Origin: Streptomyces djakartensis
Lineage (GTDB): Bacteria > Actinomycetota > Actinomycetes > Streptomycetales > Streptomycetaceae
Length of the DNA stretch: 64,000 nucleotides
Direction: 5' to 3'
NCBI RefSeq assembly: GCF_014651075.1
Contig: NZ_BMWE01000016.1
Span: 1 to 64,000, forward strand
Notes under the pieces: generated by a model
The model's input: the letters and a program-made list of their open reading frames with translations, nothing else
Told to the model about the DNA's origin: nothing
The model's database searches: none
Shown here: positions 47,690 through 56,171 of the stretch, piece after piece
Layout: each line of letters opens with the position of its first letter
Numbering within the stretch: the first letter of the stretch is position 1
Translations under genes and position numbers: made by a program

Positions 47690-48658
47690 TCAGCGGGAGG
47701 AGGCCGCCGGGGTGGGCTCCTCCCGCGGGACGGACGGGGCGGCGACGCCGCTTCGAGCGGCCAGCGCCTGCTCCAGTCGCCGGATGTGGTAGTACTGCAC
47801 CCGCGTGGTGCGCTGCAGGGCCATGACGGCGCTGAGGAACTGGTCCATCTCGGCGGCCCGGGTGAGGATGTCGTCGGGCACCTGCTCGTCCGACAGGCAG
47901 GCTGCTGCGTCCTGGGTGAGCACGGCGTGTGCCCAGCCACGGGTGATCGGCTTGAACAGGTCAGGGTGGTTGGCCACGATCCGGGCCCGGATGGCCAGGT
48001 CGTTCTCGGCGGCTTCCAGGTGCAGCCCGGTGTCCTTGTTGCGGGCCCCGAACAGCGGCTCATGGATGTGGTGGGCGTCGAAGCCGTGCTCGACGCAGCC
48101 GATCCAGAAGTCCCAGTCCTCTCCGGCCCTCATGGTCTCGTCGTACCCGCCCACGGTCTGCCAGGCCTCCCGGCGGTACAGCGAGCAGTAGAACATGATC
48201 AGTCGCTGGAGCAGCAGTTCCCTGCTGTAGGCGGGGAGGGGCATCGCCTGCGGGGGCAGATCGTCGTCGGTGAAGGTGAACACATCGGTCGAGGCGATGG
48301 CGATGCCGGGGTCACGGTCCAGTACCTCGACGGTCTTCTCCAGCATCGTGGGCGCGATCACGTCGTCGGCGTCCAGCGGAAGGATGTAACGGCCCACACT
48401 GGCCTCGATTCCGGTGTTGCGCGCGGCGGAGACCCCGGCATTGGCCTGTCGGAGCAATCTGATGCACCGGTCGGGGTGGTGTGCGGCCAAGTCCTGGGCC
48501 ACTTCGACGGTGTTGTCGGTGCTGCCGTCGTCGACGATGACCAGCTCCCAGGCGCGGAACGTCTGGGCGATGACGCTGGAGACCGCCTCGGGCAGGTAAC
48601 GGGCGTAGTCGTGGCAGGGGATGACCACCGAGACCACAGGGTCGGATCTGTGGGGCAT
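47690..48658 (-). CDS. Glycosyltransferase family 2
   Basis: Protein of 322 residues from the ATG at 48658; the in-frame ATG at 48730 lacks a family sequence. The GT-A fold is clear: VSVVIPCHDYARYLPEAVSSVIAQTF, LVIVDDGSTDNT, the metal-binding PLDADDVI and the acceptor-side GEDWDFWI. No membrane segment is present, so it works in the cytoplasm. Its leftward neighbours include a repeat-rich exported protein and a large glycosyltransferase, suggesting a joint role in making a glycan or glycoprotein. Confidence 0.92.
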   Translation of the reverse strand: MPHRSDPVVSVVIPCHDYARYLPEAVSSVIAQTFRAWELVIVDDGSTDNTVEVAQDLAAHHPDRCIRLLRQANAGVSAARNTGIEASVGRYILPLDADDVIAPTMLEKTVEVLDRDPGIAIASTDVFTFTDDDLPPQAMPLPAYSRELLLQRLIMFYCSLYRREAWQTVGGYDETMRAGEDWDFWIGCVEHGFDAHHIHEPLFGARNKDTGLHLEAAENDLAIRARIVANHPDLFKPITRGWAHAVLTQDAAACLSDEQVPDDILTRAAEMDQFLSAVMALQRTTRVQYYHIRRLEQALAARSGVAAPSVPREEPTPAASSR

Positions 48659-48799
48659 GCGCCATCTTTCGTTTTGGAGCGGAACGGGATGGAGGGATCC
48701 GGGCGGCACGAGCGGCGGACCGAGCGACATCGGGCGCCGACGCCCCCCCGGGGGGCCCTGTCACGGGACCACGTCGCGGCGGACCAGCCGGATCACGTG

Positions 48800-49225
48800 C
48801 TAGCTGTGCAGCAGTGGACGCCCAGGAACGTGATCGGGGCGGTGGTGTCCGTTCTCCTGATGGTGTCCGTAGTCACAGATGGTCACGTTGCCGACGGGCG
48901 TGCAGCAGTGGCCGTAGTCGGTGACGGTGATGTTGCCGACGGGCGTGCAGCAGTGGCCGTAGTCGGTGACGGTGATGTTGCCGACGGGCGTGCAGCAGTG
49001 GCCGTAGTCGGTGACGGTGACGTTTCCGATGGGCGTGCAGGGGTGTCCGTCCCCGGAGGTGAGGGTGACGTCGCCGCCTATCTGCTGTCCTTGGTGCGTG
49101 TACGGCGACGCGGCCGGTGTGTCCGGACCGAGGGCGGCCGCGTAGGCGGCCTCCGCGGTGTTCAGCAGTCCGGCGGTCGCCAGTGCGGCGGGCAGGGCCA
49201 GGGAGGACATGACACGGGCTTTCAC
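48800..49225 (-). CDS. Small exported protein with 15-residue cysteine-containing repeats
   Basis: Protein of 141 residues from a GTG at 49225 behind GGAAAGG. Residues 1-30 are a Sec signal peptide (SSLALPAALATAGLL, cleavage near AEA/AYA). Residues 60-115 carry about four copies of the unit YGHCCTPVGN(I/V)TVTD, each with paired Cys and an N-x-T sequon. The C-terminus is His/Pro-rich (HHQENGHHRPDH). It is not a chaplin or rodlin by sequence, and I do not recognise a family. It is flanked by two glycosyltransferase genes on the same strand. Confidence 0.7.
   Translation of the reverse strand: MKARVMSSLALPAALATAGLLNTAEAAYAAALGPDTPAASPYTHQGQQIGGDVTLTSGDGHPCTPIGNVTVTDYGHCCTPVGNITVTDYGHCCTPVGNITVTDYGHCCTPVGNVTICDYGHHQENGHHRPDHVPGRPLLHS
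48869..49048 (-). repeat. Tandem 45-bp direct repeats coding for the 15-residue unit
   Basis: The motif GTAGTC recurs at 48869, 48914, 48959 and 49004, exactly 45 bases apart. The two inner units are almost identical and the outer ones diverge, the usual shape of an in-frame tandem repeat that grew by slippage. Confidence 0.9.
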
Positions 49226-49367
49226 GGTGAGGCCTTTCCTTCGGGGGCTGGGAGTTGCCCTCCACCGCTGGTGAGCAGCGGGGCAGGGGCAGCAGCACCA
49301 CCGTAGGGAAATGTTACTCAACGTACCAAAGTGATTACTCCGTGTGGGTTGCTCGTGGCCCGAGCGG

Positions 49368-51767
49368 TCACGAAGGGGCCATGACCCCCGCGTCCGCCAG
49401 GTCCGAGGCGTGGTGCGGGTGCAGCACCTCCAGATCGGGCAGCGCCCAGCAGGAAGTGCCCATGTCCCGGGCCATCGCGGCCAGACCCTCGGTCTCGATG
49501 AGGTGCTGGTAGGGGAAGGAGGGGAAGATCAGGCCGTCCCGGTGCAGGTCGGCGCGTACCAGCAGCGCGGTGCCGCCGACCGAGTCGACGCGGACGAGCC
49601 CTTGCCCGCGCAGTTCCTCGAGATATGTGCGCCCGAACCCCCTGGGTGGCTGCAGAATGCCGTCACGCAGCCACTGGGACCAGTTGAGCGTGCCGGCCCT
49701 CGGGTGCAGGACGAATGTGTTGAGGTCGTATGTGGGTCCACCGGTCGTCGTGGCGCAGTGCGGGACGACGATGTCCTTGCCCGCTCCGAGCAGGCGCTGG
49801 ACGAGGTCGGGCGGGTAGCCCGTGACATCCACGTCGAGCCACAGCACCCATTCCTCGTCGACGAGGGCTCGGGAGAGCAGATGGTTGCGCACCTTGGCCA
49901 GCACGGACCGGCGCCGGCGCTGGATGCCTGGCTCCCAACGGGGTCCGGCCAGCTGGAGGCCGAAGTCACGGTGTACGAGGGTGACCCGCCGGTATTCCGC
50001 CTCGAGGCCGGGCAGCACCTCCCGGAGCAGATCCGGCGTCATGTCCGTGCTGTCGCCCTCCAGCAGGCCCAGGGAGATCGCCTCGCGCGGGTAGTCCAGG
50101 TCGCGAAGGCTCTTCACATAACCCGGCAGGAAGGCCGCCGCGTCCTTGAGAGGGGTGAGCACCAGGACCGGCGGGCGCTCATCCGCCGGGCCGGGGGCGG
50201 GTTCGAGAGCCCTGTGCGCTCTTCGCTCGGAGGCTTGCGCGGCGGGACCGGCCTCGGCGTGGACGATGTCCTCCGGTCCGATCGGCAGCCGCGTCGCCAT
50301 CGCGAGCAACCGCTCGGCGTATGCGCCTGGCTCGGACCAGACCTCGGTCGCCACGTCGAAGTGCTCTGCGAAATGCGCCTCGTCGAACGTGTTGCCGCCA
50401 TGGCACACGTACGTGTAGAGCTCGGGTGCGTCGACCGACACCACCCGGCGGGTGCGGACCACCTCTTCCGCCACCGGGGTGTCCTCGCCCCGGCGTAGTG
50501 CGGGGTAGCGCGGGAGGCGGTCCTTGGCGCACACCATGGACCCTTCCCATACGCGCGCGCAGGAGATCGCGAGCTTGTGGCGAGCGGGCCACCACAGCCG
50601 TTCCCGTGCGAGGAAGCAGGCGTCGGCGCCGAGCGAGAGGATGGCCGCCATCTGGGTCTCGACCCGCTCCGGGTCGTACAGGTCGTCGTCGTCCCACTGG
50701 CACACGTAGGGCCCGGTGGCCCGGTCCACCGCCTCGTTGCGCAGTTCGCCCAACGGCCGCCCGTCCGGGGGGAGCCGGTGATGGCGGATCCGCGGGTCGC
50801 CCAGCTCGCGAATGTACTGCTCGAGGGCGTCGTCCGTGCCGTCCTCCACGACGACCAGTTCCAGACTGAGATAGGTCTGCGTACGGAAGCACGTGATCGC
50901 GCGGCGGGCCGTCGACGAACGATCCTTCGTCACCATCAGGCATGACACCGTCGGTGCGGGCGCGCCCGAGGTCCAGCGACGGCGTTGCGCGTCCAGGCTG
51001 AGAAGGCCGTCGGCGAGGGGGTGCAGCTCCTGGCTCGCCCAGAACGGGAACCGCTTGCCGGCCGATGTCCGCGGAGTCCCGGGGGCGTCGCGCGTCCAGC
51101 TGCCGGACCAATGGTGCACGGCGAGCGCACGCCCGTAGTCGGATTGCTGACGGCCGAACAGCTCTGCCGCGTAGGGGCTCACCTCGGGGTACAGGACCTC
51201 CGGGTCGAGGATCGTGATCGAGGCGGGCTCCGGGGCGTTGTCGATCGCTCTGCTGAGGAAGAAGGGGCCCGTGGCATCCAGTGCACCGGGCATTCTGTGG
51301 GCGCCGACCAGTTGGCGGTGCACATGAGCCCAGAAGGGATGGCCCGGTCGTGACGCCATGAACGCGTTGCCGACGATGCGGCTGAGTCCGCGCCGGCGGG
51401 CCAGCAGCAGCTGTGTGTGCGCCTGGGGCTCGCAGCCGAGGACGAGTTCCCGCCCGTCAAGGATTCCGTCGACCGGGCTCAGACACTCGAAGTCCAGGTC
51501 CACATAGAGACCGCCGAAATGGTCGAGCAGGAAATAGCGAATCGCGTCGGCCCGCATGATGGGTTCGGCGTAGCCGTCGTAGACCGGCAGGAACCAGGGA
51601 TAGTGCTCCTGGAGGAATGCGCGGTTGTCGGAGTCGGTCCACAAACGGTATCCCCAGTCCGGGTGATGAAGGCGCCATGAATCGGCCCATTTCCGCCATT
51701 GTTCGGGGACGTCGGCGTCTTTCCAGGTCTGGTGAATCAAGGCGGGAATCGTCCGCTGCATCCGCAT
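49368..51767 (-). CDS. Three-domain glycosyltransferase: OCH1/GT32-like + GT2 + Anp1-like
   Basis: Protein of 799 residues. Residues 1-240 match the OCH1-like capsular/mannosyl GT32 fold (IPALIHQTWKDADVPEQW, ADAIRYFLLDHFGGLYVDLDFE with the DxD). Residues 270-500 are a GT2 domain (SCLMVTKDRSSTARRAITCF, QWDDDDLYDPERVETQ). Residues 525-799 resemble Anp1/GT62-type domains (VLVLTPLKDAAAFLPGYVKSL, LEGDSTDMTP, WVLWLDVDVTGYPPD). No signal or membrane segments are seen. A single chain could add several sugars in sequence. Leftward neighbours are the repeat protein and another GT2. The donor and acceptor are unknown. Confidence 0.88.
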   Translation of the reverse strand: MRMQRTIPALIHQTWKDADVPEQWRKWADSWRLHHPDWGYRLWTDSDNRAFLQEHYPWFLPVYDGYAEPIMRADAIRYFLLDHFGGLYVDLDFECLSPVDGILDGRELVLGCEPQAHTQLLLARRRGLSRIVGNAFMASRPGHPFWAHVHRQLVGAHRMPGALDATGPFFLSRAIDNAPEPASITILDPEVLYPEVSPYAAELFGRQQSDYGRALAVHHWSGSWTRDAPGTPRTSAGKRFPFWASQELHPLADGLLSLDAQRRRWTSGAPAPTVSCLMVTKDRSSTARRAITCFRTQTYLSLELVVVEDGTDDALEQYIRELGDPRIRHHRLPPDGRPLGELRNEAVDRATGPYVCQWDDDDLYDPERVETQMAAILSLGADACFLARERLWWPARHKLAISCARVWEGSMVCAKDRLPRYPALRRGEDTPVAEEVVRTRRVVSVDAPELYTYVCHGGNTFDEAHFAEHFDVATEVWSEPGAYAERLLAMATRLPIGPEDIVHAEAGPAAQASERRAHRALEPAPGPADERPPVLVLTPLKDAAAFLPGYVKSLRDLDYPREAISLGLLEGDSTDMTPDLLREVLPGLEAEYRRVTLVHRDFGLQLAGPRWEPGIQRRRRSVLAKVRNHLLSRALVDEEWVLWLDVDVTGYPPDLVQRLLGAGKDIVVPHCATTTGGPTYDLNTFVLHPRAGTLNWSQWLRDGILQPPRGFGRTYLEELRGQGLVRVDSVGGTALLVRADLHRDGLIFPSFPYQHLIETEGLAAMARDMGTSCWALPDLEVLHPHHASDLADAGVMAPS

Positions 51768-51886
51768 TCACGCAGTATGCCGATCCGCTTGACCGACAAG
51801 GTCTCCCGTGGGGCCGGCCGGTGGAACATTCACCCGCGCAGCCCCCCGGGGGGAGGCAGCGCTGCTGGTTCCGCCCGGTCCTCACC

Positions 51887-52975
51887 TCATCCGACGAACG
51901 CGGCCCGCACACACAGCACGTCCGGCAGATGCGAGGCGAGCTGCTGCCAGCTGTCGCCGTCGTCCGCCGAGGCGAACACCTCGCCGTTGCGGTTGCCGAA
52001 GTAGACGCCTGCCGGGTCCCCGTCGTCTGTGCACATCGCGTCGCGCAGCACCGTGCCGTAGTGGTTCTCCCGGGGCAGTCCCGCCGAGAGCGGCTCCCAG
52101 CTCCTGCCGGCGTCCGCGGTCCGGTAGACCCGGCACCGGTGGTCGGCCGGGACCCGGTCGGCGTCGGCGTTGATGGGGAACACGTACGCCGTGTCCCCTC
52201 TGCGCGGATGCGCGGCCACCGCGAAACCGAACGTGGACGGCAGGCCCTCGCCGATGTCCGTCCAGTGCGCGCCCGCGTCGTCGCTGCGGTACACACCCCA
52301 GTGGTTCTGCAGGTAGAGCCGGTCTGGGGTCGCCGCGTCCCGGGCGATCTTGTGCACGCACTGGCCGAACTCCGGGTCGGGGTCGGGCAGGAACACCGCG
52401 GAGACCCCCGAGTTGGAGGGCGCCCAGCTCGCGCCGCCGTCCAGGGTGCGGAACACGCCGGCGGTCGACACGGCGACGGTCACCGCCTTCGGGTCCCGCG
52501 TGTCGGTGAGCACGGTGTGCAGGCCCTCACCGCCGCCGCCCGGCATCCACTTCGACCGCGTGGGGTGCTCCCACAGGGGGCGGACGAGCTCGAAGGTCTC
52601 CCCGCGGTCCGCCGAGCGGTACAGCGCGGCCGGTTCCGTGCCCGCGTACACGACGTCCTGCTCGGCGGCGGCCGGGTGCAGCTGCCACACCCGCTCCAGG
52701 GACGCACCGGTGTCCTTGGGGAACTTGACGGCCGGCCGGGCCGGTTCGGTCCACGTCCGGCCCAGGTCGTCGGAGTGGAACACGGACGGGCCCCAGTGCG
52801 CGCTGTCGCCGCCGGCCAGCAGCCGCGGGCTCTCGCCCCGGGTGTCGATGGCGACCGAGTACACGGCCTGTGCGTTGAAGTAGGGACTCTCGTCGAACTC
52901 CCAGGCGCCACCACCCCGCCGGCGCCCGATGAACAGTCCCTTGCGCGTGCCCACGGCGAGCAGTACCTCGGTCAT
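51887..52975 (-). CDS. BNR/Asp-box beta-propeller protein (sialidase-like fold)
   Basis: Protein of 362 residues, ATG at 52975. About six Asp-boxes are spread along it: SDDLGRTW, SADRGETF, TLDGGASW, SDDAGAHW, TADAGRSW and SADDGDSW, which predicts a beta-propeller. There is no signal peptide. The Arg triad and Tyr/Glu of true sialidases are not identified, and such proteins are common in actinomycetes as putative glycosyl hydrolases of unknown activity. It precedes the three-domain glycosyltransferase on the same strand. Confidence 0.85.
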   Translation of the reverse strand: MTEVLLAVGTRKGLFIGRRRGGGAWEFDESPYFNAQAVYSVAIDTRGESPRLLAGGDSAHWGPSVFHSDDLGRTWTEPARPAVKFPKDTGASLERVWQLHPAAAEQDVVYAGTEPAALYRSADRGETFELVRPLWEHPTRSKWMPGGGGEGLHTVLTDTRDPKAVTVAVSTAGVFRTLDGGASWAPSNSGVSAVFLPDPDPEFGQCVHKIARDAATPDRLYLQNHWGVYRSDDAGAHWTDIGEGLPSTFGFAVAAHPRRGDTAYVFPINADADRVPADHRCRVYRTADAGRSWEPLSAGLPRENHYGTVLRDAMCTDDGDPAGVYFGNRNGEVFASADDGDSWQQLASHLPDVLCVRAAFVG

Positions 52976-53254
52976 GCCGATCACCTCCGCGGCGTCGTCA
53001 TTGACGCCTTCGTCCCAGACACCGGCCAGTCTGCACCCCACCACTGACAGTCACCTCCGGAACCGGCTCCGGCGCAGGTCAGGGCCGTGTCGCCGACGGG
53101 GCCCGGCCTGCCGCCCGTCACCGCACACGCCGAGGGGCCCCGGCGCGGCGGTGCCTGTGAGGCCGTCCCGAGGTACGTGCAGTGAGCATCCAGGGGTCCC
53201 GTTCCGTATGGGGAGGGCGGCGGGATGGTCATGCGTGCATGAGGAGGATGCCCG

Positions 53255-53839
53255 ATGGCGTTGCGTGGTCCGAAGGTGTGGCTGTGGCGCTGGCGGCGCA
53301 ATCCGCTCAAGCGCCGCGCCGACAGAGTGGAGGCCTGGGTCGTGCTGGGTGTCTGGACGCTCACGGTGCTCGTCGGGGTGCTGGCCGGCACGACCGTGAG
53401 CCGCTCTGTCGAGGACGGGCTGGCCCGAGAGCGCGTCGAGTGGCGCCCCCTCGTGGCCCGGCTCGCCGAGAAGGCCCCCGGCAGGGCCTCCGGGAACGGC
53501 TCCGTGTCCCGTACCGAGCACGTGTGGGCGCAGGCACGGTGGACCGCCGCGGACGGCTCGTCGCACTCCGGCCAGGTGCGGGCCCTGGCGGGCAGCGCCG
53601 CCGGGACACCGGTCACGGTGTGGACGGATCGCGACGGCCGCCAGGTCAACCGCCCCGTCACCGAGACCCAGGCCCGTGTACGAGCCGTGCTGATCGGCGG
53701 CGTGGCGGGCTTCCTCACCGCCGCCGTGCCACTCGCGGGCGGCCGTGCGGTACGCCGCCGGCTGGAGCGCCGCCGCATCGACCAGTGGGACGCCGAGTGG
53801 TCCCGCTTCGGACCGCTGTGGGGACGTACGGCGGGGTGA
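53255..53839 (+). CDS. Rv1733c-like membrane protein
   Basis: Protein of 194 residues, ATG at 53255 behind AGGAGG. Two hydrophobic segments, residues about 26-48 (WVVLGVWTLTVLVGVLAGTTV) and 143-165 (VLIGGVAGFLTAAVPLAG), enclose an exported loop of about 95 residues, the layout of the Mycobacterium Rv1733c family. The N-terminus is basic (KVWLWRWRRNPLKRR), matching that family. The function is unknown; Rv1733c is a dormancy-regulated antigen in M. tuberculosis. Confidence 0.85.
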   Translation: MALRGPKVWLWRWRRNPLKRRADRVEAWVVLGVWTLTVLVGVLAGTTVSRSVEDGLARERVEWRPLVARLAEKAPGRASGNGSVSRTEHVWAQARWTAADGSSHSGQVRALAGSAAGTPVTVWTDRDGRQVNRPVTETQARVRAVLIGGVAGFLTAAVPLAGGRAVRRRLERRRIDQWDAEWSRFGPLWGRTAG

Positions 53840-53911
53840 CGGCAGGTGGGCCCCTCGCGAGGCAGGGCGTGCCCGGGCAGGGCGGGCACGTCCTCCGCGC
53901 CGCCGTACGCG

Positions 53912-53955
53912 GACGGCCGTGCGCAGCGCCCGCCGGAACGCTGCGCACGGCCGTC
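53912..53955. terminator. Bidirectional hairpin terminator
   Basis: A perfect 17-bp stem with a 10-base loop between the convergent Rv1733c-like and PL3 pectate lyase genes. Confidence 0.8.
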
Positions 53956-53983
53956 TTCACCGTGGGGGGAGTGCTGCCCCGGG

Positions 53984-54772
53984 CTACCTGTAGGTGACGT
54001 CCGAGGTGGAGTAGAGGCAGTTCCTGCTGTCGGGGCCGGACCCGACGGCGGTGTTGTTGTTGTACTTCTGGCAGGGGACGACCTTGCGGCCGGAGTCGTT
54101 GCGGATCGTGATGCCCCGCAGCGTCGCCACGTCGTTGCGGTTGACGTTGATCCCGACGAGCCGCGCGGTGGAGCCGGTGCCGGTCACGTCGATGGTGTTG
54201 AGATTGACCTTGCGGGTGTACTGCGTGGAGCAGTCACCGCAGGAGCGGTACAGCGTCTTGAACTCCTGCACCGCGAAGTCGGAGATGGTCAGCGTGCCGC
54301 CGCCGTTGTGCTGGAAGACCTTGTCCGCGGCCTTCTTCGCGCCGCCGCCGATCACCTGGTAGGTGGCGCCGTTGCCACCCCGGAAGGTGGCGGCGTCCTC
54401 GCCGACGTCCTCCCACCAGACGTTCTGCAGGGTGCAGCTGCCCTCGCAGTGGACGCCGTCGGCCGCGGGGGCGCCGAGGATGACGTTCTTCAGCACCGCG
54501 CCGTCGGCCAGCTTGAAGATCGGGTCCTGGCCTTCCTCCTGGCCGTCACCGGCCAGGCCTCCCGTCCCGTAGAACCGCTTCATCCCGTAGTCCTTGGTGC
54601 CGGACACGGAGATGGTGGCGGAGGTCCCCTGGCTGCCGTTGGGGGCCGGCCAGGTGGCGGCGCTCGCGGTGGGTGCGTTGATAGTCATGATCATGCCAAC
54701 CGAGAGGCCGAGGGTGGCCAGCGCCCCGGTCAGTGCGCGCCTGCGGGCGCGCGGAGGTGTCGCAGAAGTCAT
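53984..54772 (-). CDS. Secreted pectate lyase, PL3 family
   Basis: Protein of 262 residues from the ATG at 54772. The signal peptide spans about residues 1-38 (LTGALATLGLSVGMIMTINAPTASA). The mature part matches PL3: DGAVLKNVILGAPAADGVHCEGSCTLQNVWWEDVGEDAATF carries the calcium/substrate acidic cluster, and a later KVFQHNGGGTLTISDFAVQEFKTLYRSCGDC is characteristic. It cleaves polygalacturonate outside the cell. It is the second gene of a leftward pair of pectate lyases, with 53 bases between them. Confidence 0.93.
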   Translation of the reverse strand: MTSATPPRARRRALTGALATLGLSVGMIMTINAPTASAATWPAPNGSQGTSATISVSGTKDYGMKRFYGTGGLAGDGQEEGQDPIFKLADGAVLKNVILGAPAADGVHCEGSCTLQNVWWEDVGEDAATFRGGNGATYQVIGGGAKKAADKVFQHNGGGTLTISDFAVQEFKTLYRSCGDCSTQYTRKVNLNTIDVTGTGSTARLVGINVNRNDVATLRGITIRNDSGRKVVPCQKYNNNTAVGSGPDSRNCLYSTSDVTYR

Positions 54773-54825
54773 GTCCCGGTTCCTTCTGTCGTCTGAGCGG
54801 ATGTGGGTGTCGGGCGGACGGGGTG

Positions 54826-55803
54826 TCAGAGCTTTCCGGCGCCCGCACCCGTCGTCACCGAGGTGGCGACGGACGAGGCCGGTTCCGCCGAGTAGCCGTA
54901 GGGCGGGTTGGTGAAGGTGCCGACCCGCGAGACCTCGGTCGCGGCTCCGCCGAGGTCGTTGCCGCGCAGGTTGGCGTATCCGTCGACGTCGCTGCTGCGG
55001 TTCGTGGTGACCGCGACCTTCGTCGAGCGGAAGACGTTGTTCTCGACCAGCAGCTGGGCGCCCATGCGCGAGTGGCAGGCCGTCTCGGCGCCCTCGACGT
55101 AGTTGTTGTAGAAGTGCCCGGTGCCGAAGCGCAGACTGGGGATGCGCGAGTACACGTTCGCGAAGTGGTTGTGGTGGTACGTCACCCTCAGGTGACCGGT
55201 GTCCTGGCTCGCGTTGTTGTCGCTGTGGCCGACGAGCGAGCCCTTGAAGTGGTTCCTGAAGGTGTTCCAGGACACCGTGACGCCGTCCGCGCCGTGGTTG
55301 ATGTCCAGCAGGCCGTCGTAGTGGTCCTTGTCGTGGTCGCGGTCGGCCGAGAAGGAGTTGTGGTCGATCCAGACCTTGGTGGACGCCTCGACGGTGATGC
55401 CGTCGGCGGGCGCGACCGGCTTGCTGATGTTCAGGTTGCGGACGACGACGTTGGAGACCTTCTTCAGCCGCAGTCCGCCGCCGGTGATCCCGGACGACGA
55501 ACCCATGCCCAGGACGGTGGTGTTGGATCCGACGTCGACCTGACCGCTCAGCGAGATCAGGCCGTTGACCCGGACGACCTTGGCGGAGTTGCCGGTGACG
55601 GCCGACTTGAAGGCGCTCAGCGTGGAGACGGTGACCGCCGGGGCGGTACCGCCGCCGGTCGTGCCCGCGCCGAACCCGGCGGGTGAGGCCTCGGCGGCCC
55701 CGGCCGGCTGGGGAACGGCCAGGACCGCCAGGGTCGCCAGCGCGGATGCGGCGACCGCCAGGGGGGATCCGGGTAAGCGGGTGCGTGGGGGATGAGTACG
55801 CAT
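54826..55803 (-). CDS. Secreted pectate lyase, PL1 family
   Basis: Protein of 325 residues, ATG at 55803. The signal peptide runs to about residue 36 (SPLAVAASALATLAVLAVPQPAGA). The PL1 parallel beta-helix is visible with calcium-site DHDKDHYDGLLDINHGADGVTVSWN, the catalytic-side RVTYHHNHF and RIPSLRFG (catalytic Arg). A LacI-type operator and a CebR-like box lie in the divergent promoter region to its right, so it is likely induced by plant polysaccharide breakdown products. Confidence 0.94.
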   Translation of the reverse strand: MRTHPPRTRLPGSPLAVAASALATLAVLAVPQPAGAAEASPAGFGAGTTGGGTAPAVTVSTLSAFKSAVTGNSAKVVRVNGLISLSGQVDVGSNTTVLGMGSSSGITGGGLRLKKVSNVVVRNLNISKPVAPADGITVEASTKVWIDHNSFSADRDHDKDHYDGLLDINHGADGVTVSWNTFRNHFKGSLVGHSDNNASQDTGHLRVTYHHNHFANVYSRIPSLRFGTGHFYNNYVEGAETACHSRMGAQLLVENNVFRSTKVAVTTNRSSDVDGYANLRGNDLGGAATEVSRVGTFTNPPYGYSAEPASSVATSVTTGAGAGKL

Positions 55804-55945
55804 GTGGGGTGCGTCCCTTCGGGTCCTCAAGTGTGTACATATGCTGGCCATCTATGTGAATAGTGTTCAGCATGCTGTCCGGCAGTGTCGTATCCCACCG
55901 GGCAGAACGGCGTCGGCGGGTCACACTGCTGAACGGAACGTAGGG

Positions 55946-55960
55946 GGTAAGCGCTTTCTA
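55946..55960. promoter_or_regulatory. LacI-family type operator (AAGCGCTTT core)
   Basis: The stretch GTAAGCGCTTTC is a nearly perfect palindrome with the central CG typical of LacI/GalR operators. It is 143 bases upstream of the PL1 lyase start and could control it. Confidence 0.5.
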
Positions 55961-56016
55961 GTCAACGCCCCGCGCAGGCGGCATTCAGTCACCCTGGTGG
56001 TGGCGGGCGAGGAGGG

Positions 56017-56030
56017 TGGGAGCGCTTCCA
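56017..56030. promoter_or_regulatory. CebR-like box
   Basis: TGGGAGCGCTTCCA matches the CebR operator TGGGAGCGCTCCCA at 13 of 14 positions. It lies 142 bases upstream of the esterase-CBM2 gene. CebR represses cellulose-use genes until cello-oligosaccharides bind it. Confidence 0.7.
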
Positions 56031-56171
56031 TGAAAGCCATGTCCATGCCACCATGCCGGTCGGACGCTTCCCCGCCCGTGCTCGCGGCGGTCGGCGTCCG
56101 GACGTATCCCCCACGTGCTCGACCGCGAACGACGTCCTGCGATCCGCACCTCGAACGGAAGGGACACGGAC

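Noticed and set aside
48869..49048. Possible CRISPR array from regular 45-bp repeats
   Set aside because: Repeats are contiguous, in frame and without spacers; they encode a protein repeat behind a signal peptide.
48800..49225. Chaplin or rodlin
   Set aside because: No chaplin core (GNxxxVP..NVCGN) and no rodlin signature; only the small exported size is similar.
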